A DNA stretch of 64,000 nt from Pachypanchax playfairii (lineage: Eukaryota > Chordata > Actinopteri > Cyprinodontiformes > Aplocheilidae): the NCBI GenBank assembly GCA_006937955.1, contig SSNP01000108.1, positions 853,691 to 917,690 on the forward strand, given 5' to 3'. Position numbers and translations under genes: made by a program. This document shows, piece after piece, positions 46,401-53,919 of the stretch. How positions within the stretch are numbered: the stretch's first letter is position 1; the number at the start of each line of letters is the position of its first letter. The notes beneath the pieces are model-generated. The model saw nothing but the letters and a program-made list of their open reading frames with translations, was not told the origin of the DNA and did no database searches.

Positions 46401-49400
46401 TTATTTGAGGTCGATCAGGCATGATTCTGTGACATCACATCACATGCACACCACCAGGCCAATCAGTGGCTCCCACTATGTAGGTAGGCGTGTGACTGAC
46501 ATCACTTTACTGGACCAATCAGTCCATAGGCGGCATTTTGGGGCACTTCGGTACGTTTCCAACTGAGGCAGGGTGGTCTGAAACGACCTGACCCTAGTAG
46601 AAAAGGGGCATTAGTTCAACCTCTTTTATAATGCAGAATATAAAATACTATTATTATGTAATATTATTGTGTCTGAATGAATTTATAATTCTTATCTGTA
46701 GTTTGCAGTGAATTTCTTTGTGTGAGATAAACAACGACAGTTTTTGAAGACGGATGTCATGTTTTGCATGGAGGGGGTGGGGGGGGGGTGGGGTTGAGAA
46801 GCAGCAAAAACTAATCTTACTTAGGGCACCAGGAACACCAGAGCCGGCTCTGGGTTACGTGGGAGTTTATTCTGTGTTCTCAAAATATCACCTTGAACAT
46901 GTTTTTACCACCTACAGCCCTGATGCTCGAGTGTACCATCTTATACTCACAGCACACTTACACACAGCACTTAAACTGCTGATGCTAGCATCTAGCTACA
47001 CTTCTTCTGTTGCTTTATGGTGCTTCACATGCTGTAATTAGAAACATTGTGCTAATACTACAAAAGATATGTACTAAAATAAACACTGGCTTGAGGTTTT
47101 GTTCTGCTGTTCATTTCTACTTTACTACAACAGGTTCAGCTATCGTGGATATTCAATTTATCTGTGTCCAAGGTGAATTTTGTCAAATAAAACATTTTAA
47201 ATCAATATTTTAAGTTCCCAGATCTATTAAATTGAAAACAACTGATGGTAAGTTGTGAAAAATGAAACCCAATTAAAGCCTGACGACTTACATCATGAAT
47301 GTATATTCAGGGAAGCCACCGTTTTGGGTAACTTTTCCAAACTTATTTTGCTAAAAAACAATTTACATGTATCAAATAATACTGTTGCCAATTATTTTTC
47401 TGTATGTTGACACAATTTGCAGATCTATTAAATCAGAACAACTGAATGAAAGCGAGCATTAATGAAGTTTAGTACCATTAGATACTTTTTAAAAGTAACT
47501 AATTCTTTACCAAAGAAATTAAAATAGTACAGAGGTTTAAAAACCAGCTTAATATAAAAAAAACAGTTGGATGGAACATTAAACTTACTCTTTGCAACTC
47601 ATCCTCACCAAGCTTCGGAATAACTGCTAATAAACCAGTTTTACAGAATCTTATTACTTCTGTACAGAGGTCAAAGGTAATTATTGAAAACATAAGATAA
47701 GTGAAAATCCATTTTACGAACCTCAGCAGGGACTGAGTCTACTCTGATACCTGAACCCGTGTCCTTCTTTAAAAAGGCCCTTCCATTAAAAACAGTTTTT
47801 TCTGAGGTTTCTGTTGAATATTTTAGCTCCATAGGTGTTCTTACCTTCACAGTGGGTGTGAAAACAGGTCAACAACTTCTTTTTCAGTTTTTATCTCTCA
47901 AACTATGCAGGTGGCGATAACACCCGAGTTCTCCCGAGTTCAAACGGCCTGTATCTGTTTCATCACAACTCCTTTGTTCGTTAGTATTCATCAACTCCTG
48001 CAGTTAAAACCATGCCTAGCATGCTGCTGGCTAAAAGCTGTTAGCATAACACGTAGCAAACAGGAAGCGACGACGTCTGACGTTACCATGCACAGCGGGG
48101 CAGGAAACGGTATACCTTGCTCTGATAAGCTAGTTTGTTAGCCAATCTGAGTCCAGCAAATTCGAACAATGAATATGAACGAGCTCCTGCTCGAAGCCCG
48201 ATGGAACGAGCCGAATTTTAATGTAGACAGATTGAAAGGTCTGTTAATAAGTGTTTCCTGACGTTTTTTAGATATAAAATGTTTCATTTTATATTCATAA
48301 TATCAGTTTTTATCTTTCAAACTACGCAGGTGGCGAAAAAACCCGAGTTCTTCCGAGTTCAAACGGCCTGTATCTGTTTCGTCACAACTCCTTTGTTCGT
48401 TAGTATTCATCAACTCCCGCAGTTGAAACCACGCCTAGCATGCTGCTGGCTAAAAGCTGTAGTATAAGACGTAACAAACAGGAAGACATGACGACTGATG
48501 TTGCCATGTGCAGCGAGGCAGGAAACAGTATACCTTGCTCTGATAGGCTAGTTTGTTAGCCAATCTGGGTCCAGCAAATTCGAACAATGAATATGAACGA
48601 GCTGCTGCTCGAAGCCCGACGAAACGAGCCGAATTTTAATGAAGACAGATTGAAAGGTCTGTTAATAAGTGTTTCCTGACTTTTTTTAGATATAAAATGT
48701 TTCATATTACTGGTTAATACTTAAAGGGACTTAAGGCAAGATTTGTGAAAAACTACACATGCATTTCCAGTTTATTCAATGCTAATGGGTCATGAAGCAT
48801 TAAAAACCCAAAATAACGAGGCCATCCGCATATATGTCTGTTGCCTTGGAAACGCTGTGTGCTACATAATGCGCTGCAGTTCGACGTCCAAATTTCCCGC
48901 GCAGTTGTAGGGATGTGACGTAAATTGACGCTGCATGCGCGTTGCCGACAGCTCTTGAACAGGAAGTACATGTCCGCCGTGGACTTGGATTCAAACACTG
49001 AAGGTATACTTATGGATGTTTCTGCAGCCATCAAACGACCTGCATCCACTCTCACCCCCCAAAAAAGTGGCACCACAAAGAAAAAAAAGACTTTATCAGC
49101 GGCATCTCGTGAGTCTAAAAAAAAATATGACCGAAGCCAGGCAGGCACCCGCATAAATATTGGATATGCGTTCGGTTCATGGAGGGAACTTCAGCTGCAT
49201 TTGGGAGTGAAAACGGATGCTGACATGGCTCATTTCCTTGTGACCAGGTGAGAAAACATTATAGGTCGTGTTTAGAGCCTGATACAGTATGAAAATGATG
49301 AGATCAAATCAAATAACAGAGTGGAGAGACCTGACGTGAAGTATGTTAGCCTCCCCGGTGCAGTGCTGTGAAGACGAACAGTCTGTAAAGTGTCTGTGCG

Positions 49401-52139
49401 CGCTCCCGTGCCGGCTTGGCTGGTGGCTGCAGTTAGCCACAGCGCCTGTCACGGCAGCACTGAGTCAGATTTTGTAAAGCTGCCTTAAGTTCCTTTAAGA
49501 AATAACCACAAAGTCATGAAATGTGTATAAAATGGCCTCTTTAAAGTTCTGGCACAAATTCTCTCCTTCTGCCTTTACAGCAGTGTATTTTTCTTAATGT
49601 TGATGTTCAGTGAGTGGAGCAACATCCTCTACATGTCCCACATTTTTTACTTGTTTCTCTTTAGTGGTTCAGTTGTTGAATGGGATTTTCCAGAAGCCCG
49701 TTAATCACCTATTAATTCAGATCAGGTGTGTTGGTGTAGAGGAACATGTTGGAACCTGGAGGAACAGGACTGGACTCTGCTGGGTTCACTTTCTTTTGAA
49801 GCATATGGAAAAGCTATGAACAGTTAGTTTGACCTCTTTGGATAAACTCAGTCAGAGGAAACAGAAATTAGCTTTCACAAGCTAACAGCTAGTCACAGCG
49901 GGGCCAGTTATAGTGGATTAATCCCAAATATTAAAAATACAGGGAATGTTTCATCTGGAGTTGGGAAAGTGCATGTGCAGCGTTCCTGCTGTCACGGTTA
50001 CACCTTGCTGCTCCAGATGAGACTCATGTCCTTCTTTTATTACATTTTGAAAGGATTTATGGCTGCCCTTCACATCGTCTCTCAACAATTTATTTGATTA
50101 CAGATGCCACGATAATCTATTTACAAATGTAGGATGGCTGCTGCCAAGCTGCTTCACTTCGCTTCACTGAGTCCCATTTGGCACGAGTCAATACCAAAAC
50201 AGGAAGCCAATAACGTCACCATCTCCCTATTCCCCACTTTCACTCACTTTGCTGCTTCCTGGGAGTAGACTCAACACACACACACATACATACACACACA
50301 TTCCCTGAAGTGCATGATGGACACACTCTGCTACTCAAGAACTCCTCCCTTCCCCCCATGTCTAGTGGAAACACTTTTAACAGCTGCATTCAGAGTGAAG
50401 TTCTACTACAGCTGTGTACCGTCTCAGGGGAACCGTGCAGCTACACACAATCAGCTCAAACACCTCCTCGCCACCATCACCCCGCCTTCCTCCTTCCACT
50501 TCGTGGCTGTAGATATAACGAGGGCGTCCGGCAACCTAGCAGGGGCCCCGGCTCACACAGGAAATGGAGCAGGCAGATAAGGAGCGTTCTGCTGAGCTGA
50601 TGATGGGGAGTCAGCAGGAAGAAGAGGTACGAGCAAGACCAATACAGAAGAGAAGAAATCAGCCATCAAGCCGGCGAGAAACACTCGTTATTCCCCCACA
50701 GAGGCCACGTTTGGTTCAGATTGATAAAACTGCACACGGTTATTAGTCTGGTTGTAATAAGTCTAATTGTTGGTGTCAAGTTGGCAGTTTATGAGATACG
50801 AATGCAGTTTTTTCATTATTGGTGATGAACGTGTTCAGTATGTTTCAGAGGGAATCCTTCATGACATTAAATTCTACCAAAAATTCTTATTTTAAAACAT
50901 AAAAGGTTCTGTAATTGTCTTTAAATGACCAAAATTTTGCATATCTGTACTACTAGTTGAATTATCAAACACCTCGAGCCCTTGATCCTAGTTTTCTTAC
51001 TTCCCCTGTCAAAAACAAATATTTGGAATTTCATGTTTATAGAGTAAAAACCCCCAAAACTGAAATAGTCACAGTTCTATTAAAAAACAAACACAAATAG
51101 ATCAATAACATCTCTGACAAGATTCATGGAATCCCTGCAGCATCATCCTTCAACATTTACCTCTGAATTAGCGGTGCAGCGTGTTCTAGTTGTTCTAGCA
51201 ACAACACATACTTCAAATACTGGATTTAGTTAAAAATCTGCTTTAAATTTAATGTTTCAAATCACTGAACACAAAACTCCACTAATATTCCCACTATGCC
51301 GTTTCAGTTTCCTTGTATTTCTATGCAAATCTGGAAGTTTTTGCTCTAAATTTGCAGATGCTGGAGAACAAAAGTAGAGGAAAAGTGGATCTGCTGTTCT
51401 TAATGTGTGGATTCTTAAAGTTCCTACATTCAATTTACTTTAATTTTAATGGTTCCAGTTTATAAAATAAGATCCAGAAGAAGGGTCCAGTTCAGTGTGC
51501 TTTTTAATCCAGTTTAATCAGTCAGTTAGACCCAGCTGTAATCCAGTTCAGTCTTACTTACATGTAAATCCTGTCTAGTTTAATTCAGAGTTAATTAGTT
51601 CTAGTTGAAAACAGGATCAGATTCTGGTTTATTTGAAGTATGTTACACACAATGAATGTGCTTCTGGTTTGTTCTTGAACTTCTAGACATCTGATCTGAT
51701 CAGCATCAGATCCGCTGAGCTGAAGTCAGATTCCGACCTCTCACGTGGGCCTAATGACGCTGAAGCCTCAGCCAAGTTTCTACAAACATCTTAGATTAGG
51801 AACAGGAATCGTTTCTTTCCTCAGGAACATGGAACCCATGTGTCACGAGCGGGCCCGTGTTTCTGCGCTTCATGTGCAGCTCTGCACAGGAACTGACGGT
51901 GACGCAACCAGGGAAATTATGCGCCAGAAATCGATACAATGTTTCCGCTTTGCAATCCATTTCGCAACAAAGCCACTACTGCGCACTGCCGCCGTGCACG
52001 TGCACGTGCGCGCGCACCGGACCAAAATACCTCCAGGTGGAACCGAGAGGTTCACGATATCCCTCAGAAAGTAAGAAGTGTGAGCAGAAAGGCGCTCAGG
52101 GCCTACCTGTTCCTCTTCCGCAGATAAAGCAGCTGCCAT
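22212..52139 (-). CDS. ptpn9: Protein tyrosine phosphatase non-receptor type 9 (PTP-MEG2), 13 coding exons
   Basis: Cytosolic tyrosine phosphatase with an N-terminal CRAL-TRIO/Sec14 domain that targets it to secretory vesicles. Exons (minus, 5' to 3'): 52107-52139, 36902-37045, 31613-31702, 30177-30301, 29908-30013, 28171-28281, 27696-28012, 27196-27283, 26781-26850, 26567-26645, 26057-26207, 22477-22684, 22212-22402. All are GT-AG and in frame: 570 residues against 593 in human. The lipid-binding half runs to about residue 235. The phosphatase domain has NRYGDV (about 317), DYINASF, the WPD loop (453-455) and HCSAGIGRTG with catalytic Cys at about 500. The coding structure has 13 exons, as in human PTPN9. 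Upstream of sin3a, same strand. Confidence 0.96.
22477..22684 (-). CDS. ptpn9: ptpn9 coding exon 12, WPD loop and catalytic P-loop
   Basis: 208 bases encoding TCEQRHVSHFQYLSWPDYG to VVHCSAGIGRTG. It holds the WPD-loop general acid (Asp, residue about 455), the nucleophile Cys (about 500) and the Arg of the HCxxGxxR signature, all intact, so an active enzyme is expected. Confidence 0.97.
22860..23600. repeat. Possible decayed interspersed repeat in ptpn9 intron
   Basis: GC-richer than the rest of the intron, with repeat-like phrases but no open frame and no end repeats that I can define. Contains a C-run ending in an undetermined base (n at 23413). Class not recognised. Confidence 0.25.
24957..25813 (-). 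repeat. Dispersed repeat B, copy 2
   Basis: Reverse-complement match to 770-1722. On the minus strand it carries the open frame MAENAELDQKDQEFVVSECL near 25735-25808, the counterpart of the short frame in copy 1. In the ptpn9 intron between exons 11 and 12. Confidence 0.6.
26057..26207 (-). CDS. ptpn9: ptpn9 coding exon 11
   Basis: 151 bases encoding RTDEGSRKKCGQYWPLEEGG to LELHNTE. KKCGQYWP is a conserved PTP motif. With exons 9 and 10, 100 codons. Confidence 0.95.
26297..26345 (-). repeat. AATAG pentanucleotide run and retroelement 3' tail
   Basis: Four AGAAT repeats followed by CCTTTATTGTCC, the form of a fish non-LTR element 3' end inserted on the minus strand. Only the tail is seen. 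Confidence 0.4.
26567..26645 (-). CDS. ptpn9: ptpn9 coding exon 10
   Basis: 79 bases encoding GPLERTYGDFWRMVWEQNV to VIVMTT. The donor is CG/GTAGTC; reading on would meet a TAG at once, so the splice is required. DFWRMVWEQ is a PTP motif. Confidence 0.94.
26781..26850 (-). CDS. ptpn9: ptpn9 coding exon 9
   Basis: 70 bases encoding RSDYINASFMDGYKQKNAYI, a PTP-domain hallmark. Phase 1 donor GTAAGA. Confidence 0.95.
27196..27283 (-). CDS. ptpn9: ptpn9 coding exon 8, phosphotyrosine loop
   Basis: 88 bases encoding ASYNQDRNRYGDVLCLDQTR to LRRNE. NRYGDV is the substrate-recognition loop of PTPs. With exon 7, 135 codons. Confidence 0.95.
27696..28012 (-). CDS. ptpn9: ptpn9 coding exon 7, linker between lipid and phosphatase domains
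   Basis: 317 bases encoding VQMVKMTDLRQHLPRDCLP, then a divergent linker with SSIHVPGPESM and YEELRKEVLPGTFHCA. The ends match human; the middle is the most diverged part of the protein. Confidence 0.93.
28171..28281 (-). CDS. ptpn9: ptpn9 coding exon 6, CRAL-TRIO domain
   Basis: 37 codons, GAFPARLKKVLIVGAPVWFR to KEKLRER. Acceptor TCCACCAG, donor GTAAAT. Sec14-type lipid-pocket segment. Confidence 0.94.
28688..29260 (+). mobile_element. TTAA MITE family A, full copy (573 bp)
   Basis: Flanked by TTAA at 28684-28687 and 29261-29264. Imperfect terminal inverted repeats: AGAGGCCATTTCATA at the left, and at the right AGAGGTCCTTCCATT read in complement. No ORF. Other copies: 47773-49540 (composite), 53466-53912, 58116-58680, 61597-62054. 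In the ptpn9 intron between exons 5 and 6 (upstream side). Confidence 0.85.
29908..30013 (-). CDS. ptpn9: ptpn9 coding exon 5, CRAL-TRIO domain
   Basis: 106 bases encoding FETQRNGLVFIYDMAGSNY to LNLLK. The NGLVFIYDMAGSNY strand-turn is the CRAL-TRIO core. With exon 4, 77 codons. Confidence 0.95.
30177..30301 (-). CDS. ptpn9: ptpn9 coding exon 4, CRAL-TRIO domain
   Basis: 125 bases encoding SVRDPSGASIALYTAKLHH to YLLDRAVE, phase 2. QALFYLLDRAV is conserved in the PTPN9 lipid-binding domain. Confidence 0.94.
31613..31702 (-). CDS. ptpn9: ptpn9 coding exon 3
   Basis: 30 codons, ETRLKEGIVRLQPHEEP to GKFTVL. Near-identical to human PTPN9 ETRRKEGIVKLKPHEEP. Phase 0. Confidence 0.94.
31876..32422. 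mobile_element. TTAA MITE family C (547 bp)
   Basis: Terminal inverted repeats AGAGCAACTCACACCC / AGAGCAACTCACCCTC, flanked by TTAA at 31872-31875 and 32423-32426. No transposase. In ptpn9 intron 2, 170 bp upstream of exon 3. Confidence 0.8.
33570..33905 (+). repeat. Abundant teleost interspersed repeat, copy 3
   Basis: Has GGACAGGTCACCTGTCCATC, TGGTCTGTGGGAGGAAG and GGAGAAAACTCAAGC, ending about 90 bases before the 17-bp minisatellite. Confidence 0.65.
33993..35912. repeat. 17-bp minisatellite, about 113 units
   Basis: Tandem array of the 17-mer CACTTCCAGGACCTGTA with variants at three main sites (CAC/CAT/CGC/CGT TTCC, CAGG/CTGG, ACCTG/ACCCG). Irregular units occur near 34767-34790 and 35407-35425. 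Seventeen is not a multiple of three, so a 51-bp period encodes 17 residues (YRSWKCTGPGSVQVLEV type on minus, PGPVHFQDLYTSRTCTL type on plus), and long open frames exist on both strands by chance. It sits in ptpn9 intron 2 and is not protein coding. Confidence 0.95.
35913..36901. other. ptpn9 intron sequence, no feature seen
   Basis: AT-rich, with short T and A runs. No repeats with ends, ORF or motif recognised before exon 2. Confidence 0.4.
36902..37045 (-). CDS. ptpn9: ptpn9 coding exon 2, CRAL-TRIO N-terminal helices
   Basis: 48 codons, ATRQFLEEITKW to ELFHSYR, with AVKFLMARKFDVLRAIELF, a CRAL-TRIO N-terminal signature. Acceptor TCTGTTTCAG, donor GTGAGC. Confidence 0.95.
37600..38085 (+). 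pseudogene. Fragment of a RecQ-helicase-like transposon protein with terminal hairpin
   Basis: GC-rich segment with an ATG at 37774 opening MADSEVFTSALYSVLQKQES and then SLKPEKVTA, resembling the N-terminus of RecQ-like helicase genes carried by fish repeats (LKPEQ before the Walker A). The Walker A region is missing; the frame continues unrelated and stops at 37935. A perfect 19-bp hairpin lies at 38030-38048/38062-38080. Probably a deleted, non-autonomous derivative. Family assignment is from memory of similar proteins. Confidence 0.4.
38220..39180 (-). mobile_element. LINE (L2/CR1-like) 3' end with intact ORF segment
   Basis: An uninterrupted minus-strand frame (38391-39179) reads SLGVQLDSMLNLDRQI, SRLDYCNALLFGIP, NAAARLLTNTKK, LHWLPVTYRVHFKIL and GPRLWNLLP, the C-terminal end of fish L2-type LINE pol. 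The 3' UTR has TTTATATAGCGCTTT and a short AAGTC-type tail at 38221. 5'-truncated, as is usual for LINEs. No stop or frameshift in 262 codons suggests a young insertion. Confidence 0.85.
40566..40850 (+). mobile_element. tRNA-derived SINE, copy 2
   Basis: Starts GGGGCGGCTGTGGCTTAGTGG (A-box) with B-box-like GGTTGGTGGATCGATC, a central body, and the tail AAGCGCTTTGAGTGGTCTG...GTGCTATACAAATAC shared with L2 LINEs. Same family as 17772-18046. Confidence 0.8.
40860..40980 (-). repeat. Abundant teleost interspersed repeat, partial minus copy
   Basis: Complement of the GTTTGTGGGAGGAA-type repeat: TGCATGTTCTCC and CTCACAGACCAAAAACACG. Directly abuts the SINE at 40566-40850. Confidence 0.45.
40975..41205 (-). 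pseudogene. LINE pol C-terminal fragment
   Basis: Minus-strand frame reads PSWEDRPLHGMYHRSINEVADL and YRWLERAGLKENT, matching the region after the reverse transcriptase in fish non-LTR pol proteins (PLHGMYHR...WLERAGLK). Too short to function. Confidence 0.6.
42300..42650. other. GC-richer intronic block, candidate conserved element
   Basis: About 350 bases of balanced composition inside the AT-rich first ptpn9 intron, with no ORF, repeat ends or repeat landmark. It could be a conserved non-coding element or an old repeat; sequence alone does not decide. Confidence 0.2.
43762..44408. mobile_element. TTAA MITE family D (647 bp)
   Basis: Ends AGCAGTACTAAATAACTTTT / AACAGTTCTAAATAACTTTT (as inverted repeats), flanked by TTAA at 43758-43761 and 44409-44412. 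Ends resemble those of 63065-63539. No ORF of note. In ptpn9 intron 1. Confidence 0.75.
45855..46852. mobile_element. hAT-like non-autonomous element (998 bp)
   Basis: Both ends are CAGAGCCGGCTCT-type inverted repeats, and both flanks carry the identical 8-bp duplication GGTTACGT (45847-45854 and 46853-46860), the hAT signature. No transposase. It contains a nested 500-bp element at 46111-46610. Confidence 0.85.
46111..46610. mobile_element. Nested MITE with TTA target, PIF/Harbinger-like
   Basis: Inverted ends AGCCTCTTTCCCACTAGGGT / TGCCCCTTTTCTACTAGGGT, flanked by TTA at 46108-46110 and 46611-46613. Carries a 20-base A run near 46340. Lies inside the hAT-like element 45855-46852, so it inserted later. 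Confidence 0.65.
47773..49540 (-). mobile_element. TTAA MITE family A, composite copy
   Basis: Flanked by TTAA at 47769-47772 and 49541-49544. It holds a nearly full family-A body (47773 to about 48296), then a second body restarting mid-element (CAGTTTTTATCT at about 48303), and then the family-A terminal segment at 49495-49540. Between the second body and that end is the nested element 48725-49494. Confidence 0.8.
48725..49494 (+). mobile_element. TTAA element nested in family A (770 bp)
   Basis: Ends AGGGACTTAAGGCA / AGGAACTTAAGGCA as inverted repeats, flanked by TTAA (48721-48724, 49495-49498). The empty site AATACTTAAGAAATAACC is present in sister copies at about 28724-28741 (complement) and 62004-62021. 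Inside is an open frame (48925-49251, plus) with RINIGYAFGSWRELQLHLGV and KTDADMAHFLV, a motif seen in N-terminal parts of fish transposon-linked proteins; it ends at a GTGAGAAAA splice donor. A non-autonomous derivative retaining a coding exon is the likely reading. Confidence 0.8.
50100..52106. other. 5' end of ptpn9 intron 1, no gene seen
   Basis: Includes a CA-rich microsatellite at about 50274-50300, and a plus-strand open frame (50564-50746) without recognisable domain that I do not call. The last 250 bases before exon 1 are CpG-rich, with GTGCACGTGCACGTGCGCGC at 51994-52013. Confidence 0.4.
52107..52139 (-). CDS. ptpn9: ptpn9 first coding exon (11 codons)
   Basis: 33 bases encoding MAAALSAEEEQ, ending at an ACAG/GTAGGC donor in phase 0. 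The next exon starts ATRQFLEEI, giving SAEEEQATRQFLEEI, the counterpart of human TPEEEQATKQFLEEI. It lies in CpG-rich sequence 15 kb upstream of exon 2, so it is easily missed by gene finders. Confidence 0.85.
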
Positions 52140-52620
52140 GATGTTGATTCAATGTCCTTCTCATAAAGTGGGAGATGTCCGCGCGTCTGTCCCTCTTGTA
52201 AAGAAGGAAAAAATGAAAAGAGGAAAGAAAAAGAGAGAGAGGAGACTATGGGATGTTGGTGTCTCTCCAAAGTGCAGACATGTGAAACGCTGCGTGTTGC
52301 TGGATGGTTCTTCTCTCCGGTAGATCCAGTTCTCAGCACCAGTCTGCCATCTAAACTCCAGCGAAAAGCCGCTGATGTTGTGTCGGATTTCACTGAGGAG
52401 GAGGAAAAAATAAGGCAGGAAAAGAGAGAGAGAAGGAGTCGAGCAGCTTGACGAGGCTTTGCTTCAGCTCGATGAGAGTTCGGACTGGATTCAGAGCCGG
52501 TTCTGCGGCTCATCCACCGAACCTGACACAGATCAGAGAGCAGCAGCTGCCCGCTGACTCCTCCATACAACGAAGCGCAAGTTTTCAGCGCTGAACGTCG
52601 TCTTTATGCTGCCTGCGAGG
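52140..52620 (-). promoter_or_regulatory. ptpn9 5' UTR and promoter region
   Basis: Moderately CpG-rich sequence immediately upstream of the ptpn9 ATG, bounded by a CA microsatellite at about 52623-52655. No TATA box or transcription start can be assigned. Confidence 0.4.
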
Positions 52621-52622
52621 GT

Positions 52623-52655
52623 AACACACACACACACACACACATACACACACAG
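52623..52655. repeat. CA microsatellite upstream of ptpn9
   Basis: Runs of CACACA with one interrupting TACA, about 500 bases upstream of the ptpn9 start codon. Confidence 0.8.
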
Positions 52656-53104
52656 CTGTGAACAATGAAAGAGACTGTTGCCTTTTCTTTCTGCGTGGTG
52701 CTGAACCCCCTGGTGGTTAAGACCAGAACATGTCAACAGATGACTGACCTCCGCCTTCATTCATAAAAATAGGAACCAAACTGAGGAATAAAAGTCGGCA
52801 CGTGGACTCAGAGCAGATACAGGTGAGATCTGCTGTGCAGATCCAGACCTGGACCTGCTTTAGATCTCAGGGAGGCAGATGGAAAGTTGATTTTTAGAAG
52901 TTGTAAAAGTTTCTTTGTTCGCACTACACATACACTCAAATATACACTGAGGTGAAACAATCAAGTACAAACAGAACCAGGGTGGGTTTTTCATTCCAGT
53001 GTTGTTATATTCAGCATGAAGCTGCTTGAATATGATATTTGCCTGTAACATGGAGATCTTGACCTTCAATGTGGACTGGGACGGTCCGTGGCTCTGTAAC
53101 ATCT

Positions 53105-53465
53105 GAGGTCATGGTTCTCACCCAGAAAAAAGTGGAATGTTCCTTCAGGTTGTCAGTGAGTCTTTGCCTCATATGGAGGAGTTTAAGTATGTGGACATCT
53201 TGTTCATGATGCAGGATGGAGCAGGAGATGGACCGACGGATTGGGGCTTTAACCTCAGTGATGAAGGTGCTGCTTCAGTCTCTTGTAGCCTGTTCAGTCT
53301 GAAAGACTCTTGGTTTACTGGTCTGTCTATGTTCTGACCCTCACCTGGTTATGAGATCCTGACTGAAAGACCAAGATCCCAGATCCAAGTGACTGAAATG
53401 AGCTTCCTCTGTAGGGGGCCAGGTTCAGCCTCAGAGATCAGGTGGAGCTCCATCATCTGCAGGAT
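53105..53465 (+). repeat. LINE-like teleost repeat fragment
   Basis: Contains GACTGAAAGACCAAGATCCCAGAT, TGAAATGAGCTTCCTC and GGGCCAGGTTCAGCCTCAGAGAT (shown as landmarks), phrases common to a fish interspersed repeat. It joins directly onto the truncated family-A copy at 53466. Confidence 0.5.
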
Positions 53466-53912
53466 GTTTCCGGCTCCTTCCATCAGGCTGCTTAGTCAGC
53501 AGCTCATTCATATTCATTATTCGAATTTGCTGGACTCAGATTGGCTAACAAACTAGCCTATCAGAGCAAGGTATACTGTTTCCTGCCCTGCTGCACATGG
53601 CAACGTCAGACGTCGTGTCTTCCTGTTTGCTACGTCTTATGCTAACAGCTTTTAGCTAGCAGCATGCTAGGCGTGGTTTCAACTGCGGGAGCTGCCGAAT
53701 ACAAATGAACAAAGGAGTTGTGATGAAACAAATACAGGCCGTTCGGACTCAGGAGAACTCGGGTGTTATCGCCACCTGCGTAGTTTGAGAGATTAAAACT
53801 GAAAGAGAAGTTGTTGACCTGTAGTCACACCCACTATGAAGGTAAGAACACCTGTGGAGCTAAAATATTCAACAGAAACCTCAGAAAAACTGTTTTTAAT
53901 GGAAGGGTCTCT
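53466..53912 (+). mobile_element. TTAA MITE family A, left-truncated copy
   Basis: Matches 28830-29260 closely, ending GGAAGGGTCTCT before TTAA (53913-53916). The left about 150 bases are replaced by another repeat (53105-53465). Confidence 0.75.
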
Positions 53913-53919
53913 TTAAAAT

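Noticed and set aside
47905..48467. Two similar short proteins (QTACICF...TTPLFVSIHQL)
   Set aside because: Both are frames within duplicated MITE family A bodies and are not kept open in the other copies.
50564..50746. 60-codon basic protein in ptpn9 intron 1
   Set aside because: Short, no domain, no splice context; treated as chance.
52103..52570. 155-codon minus-strand frame over the ptpn9 start
   Set aside because: It is in a different frame from the MAAALSAEEEQ exon and lies in the 5' UTR/promoter; no homology.
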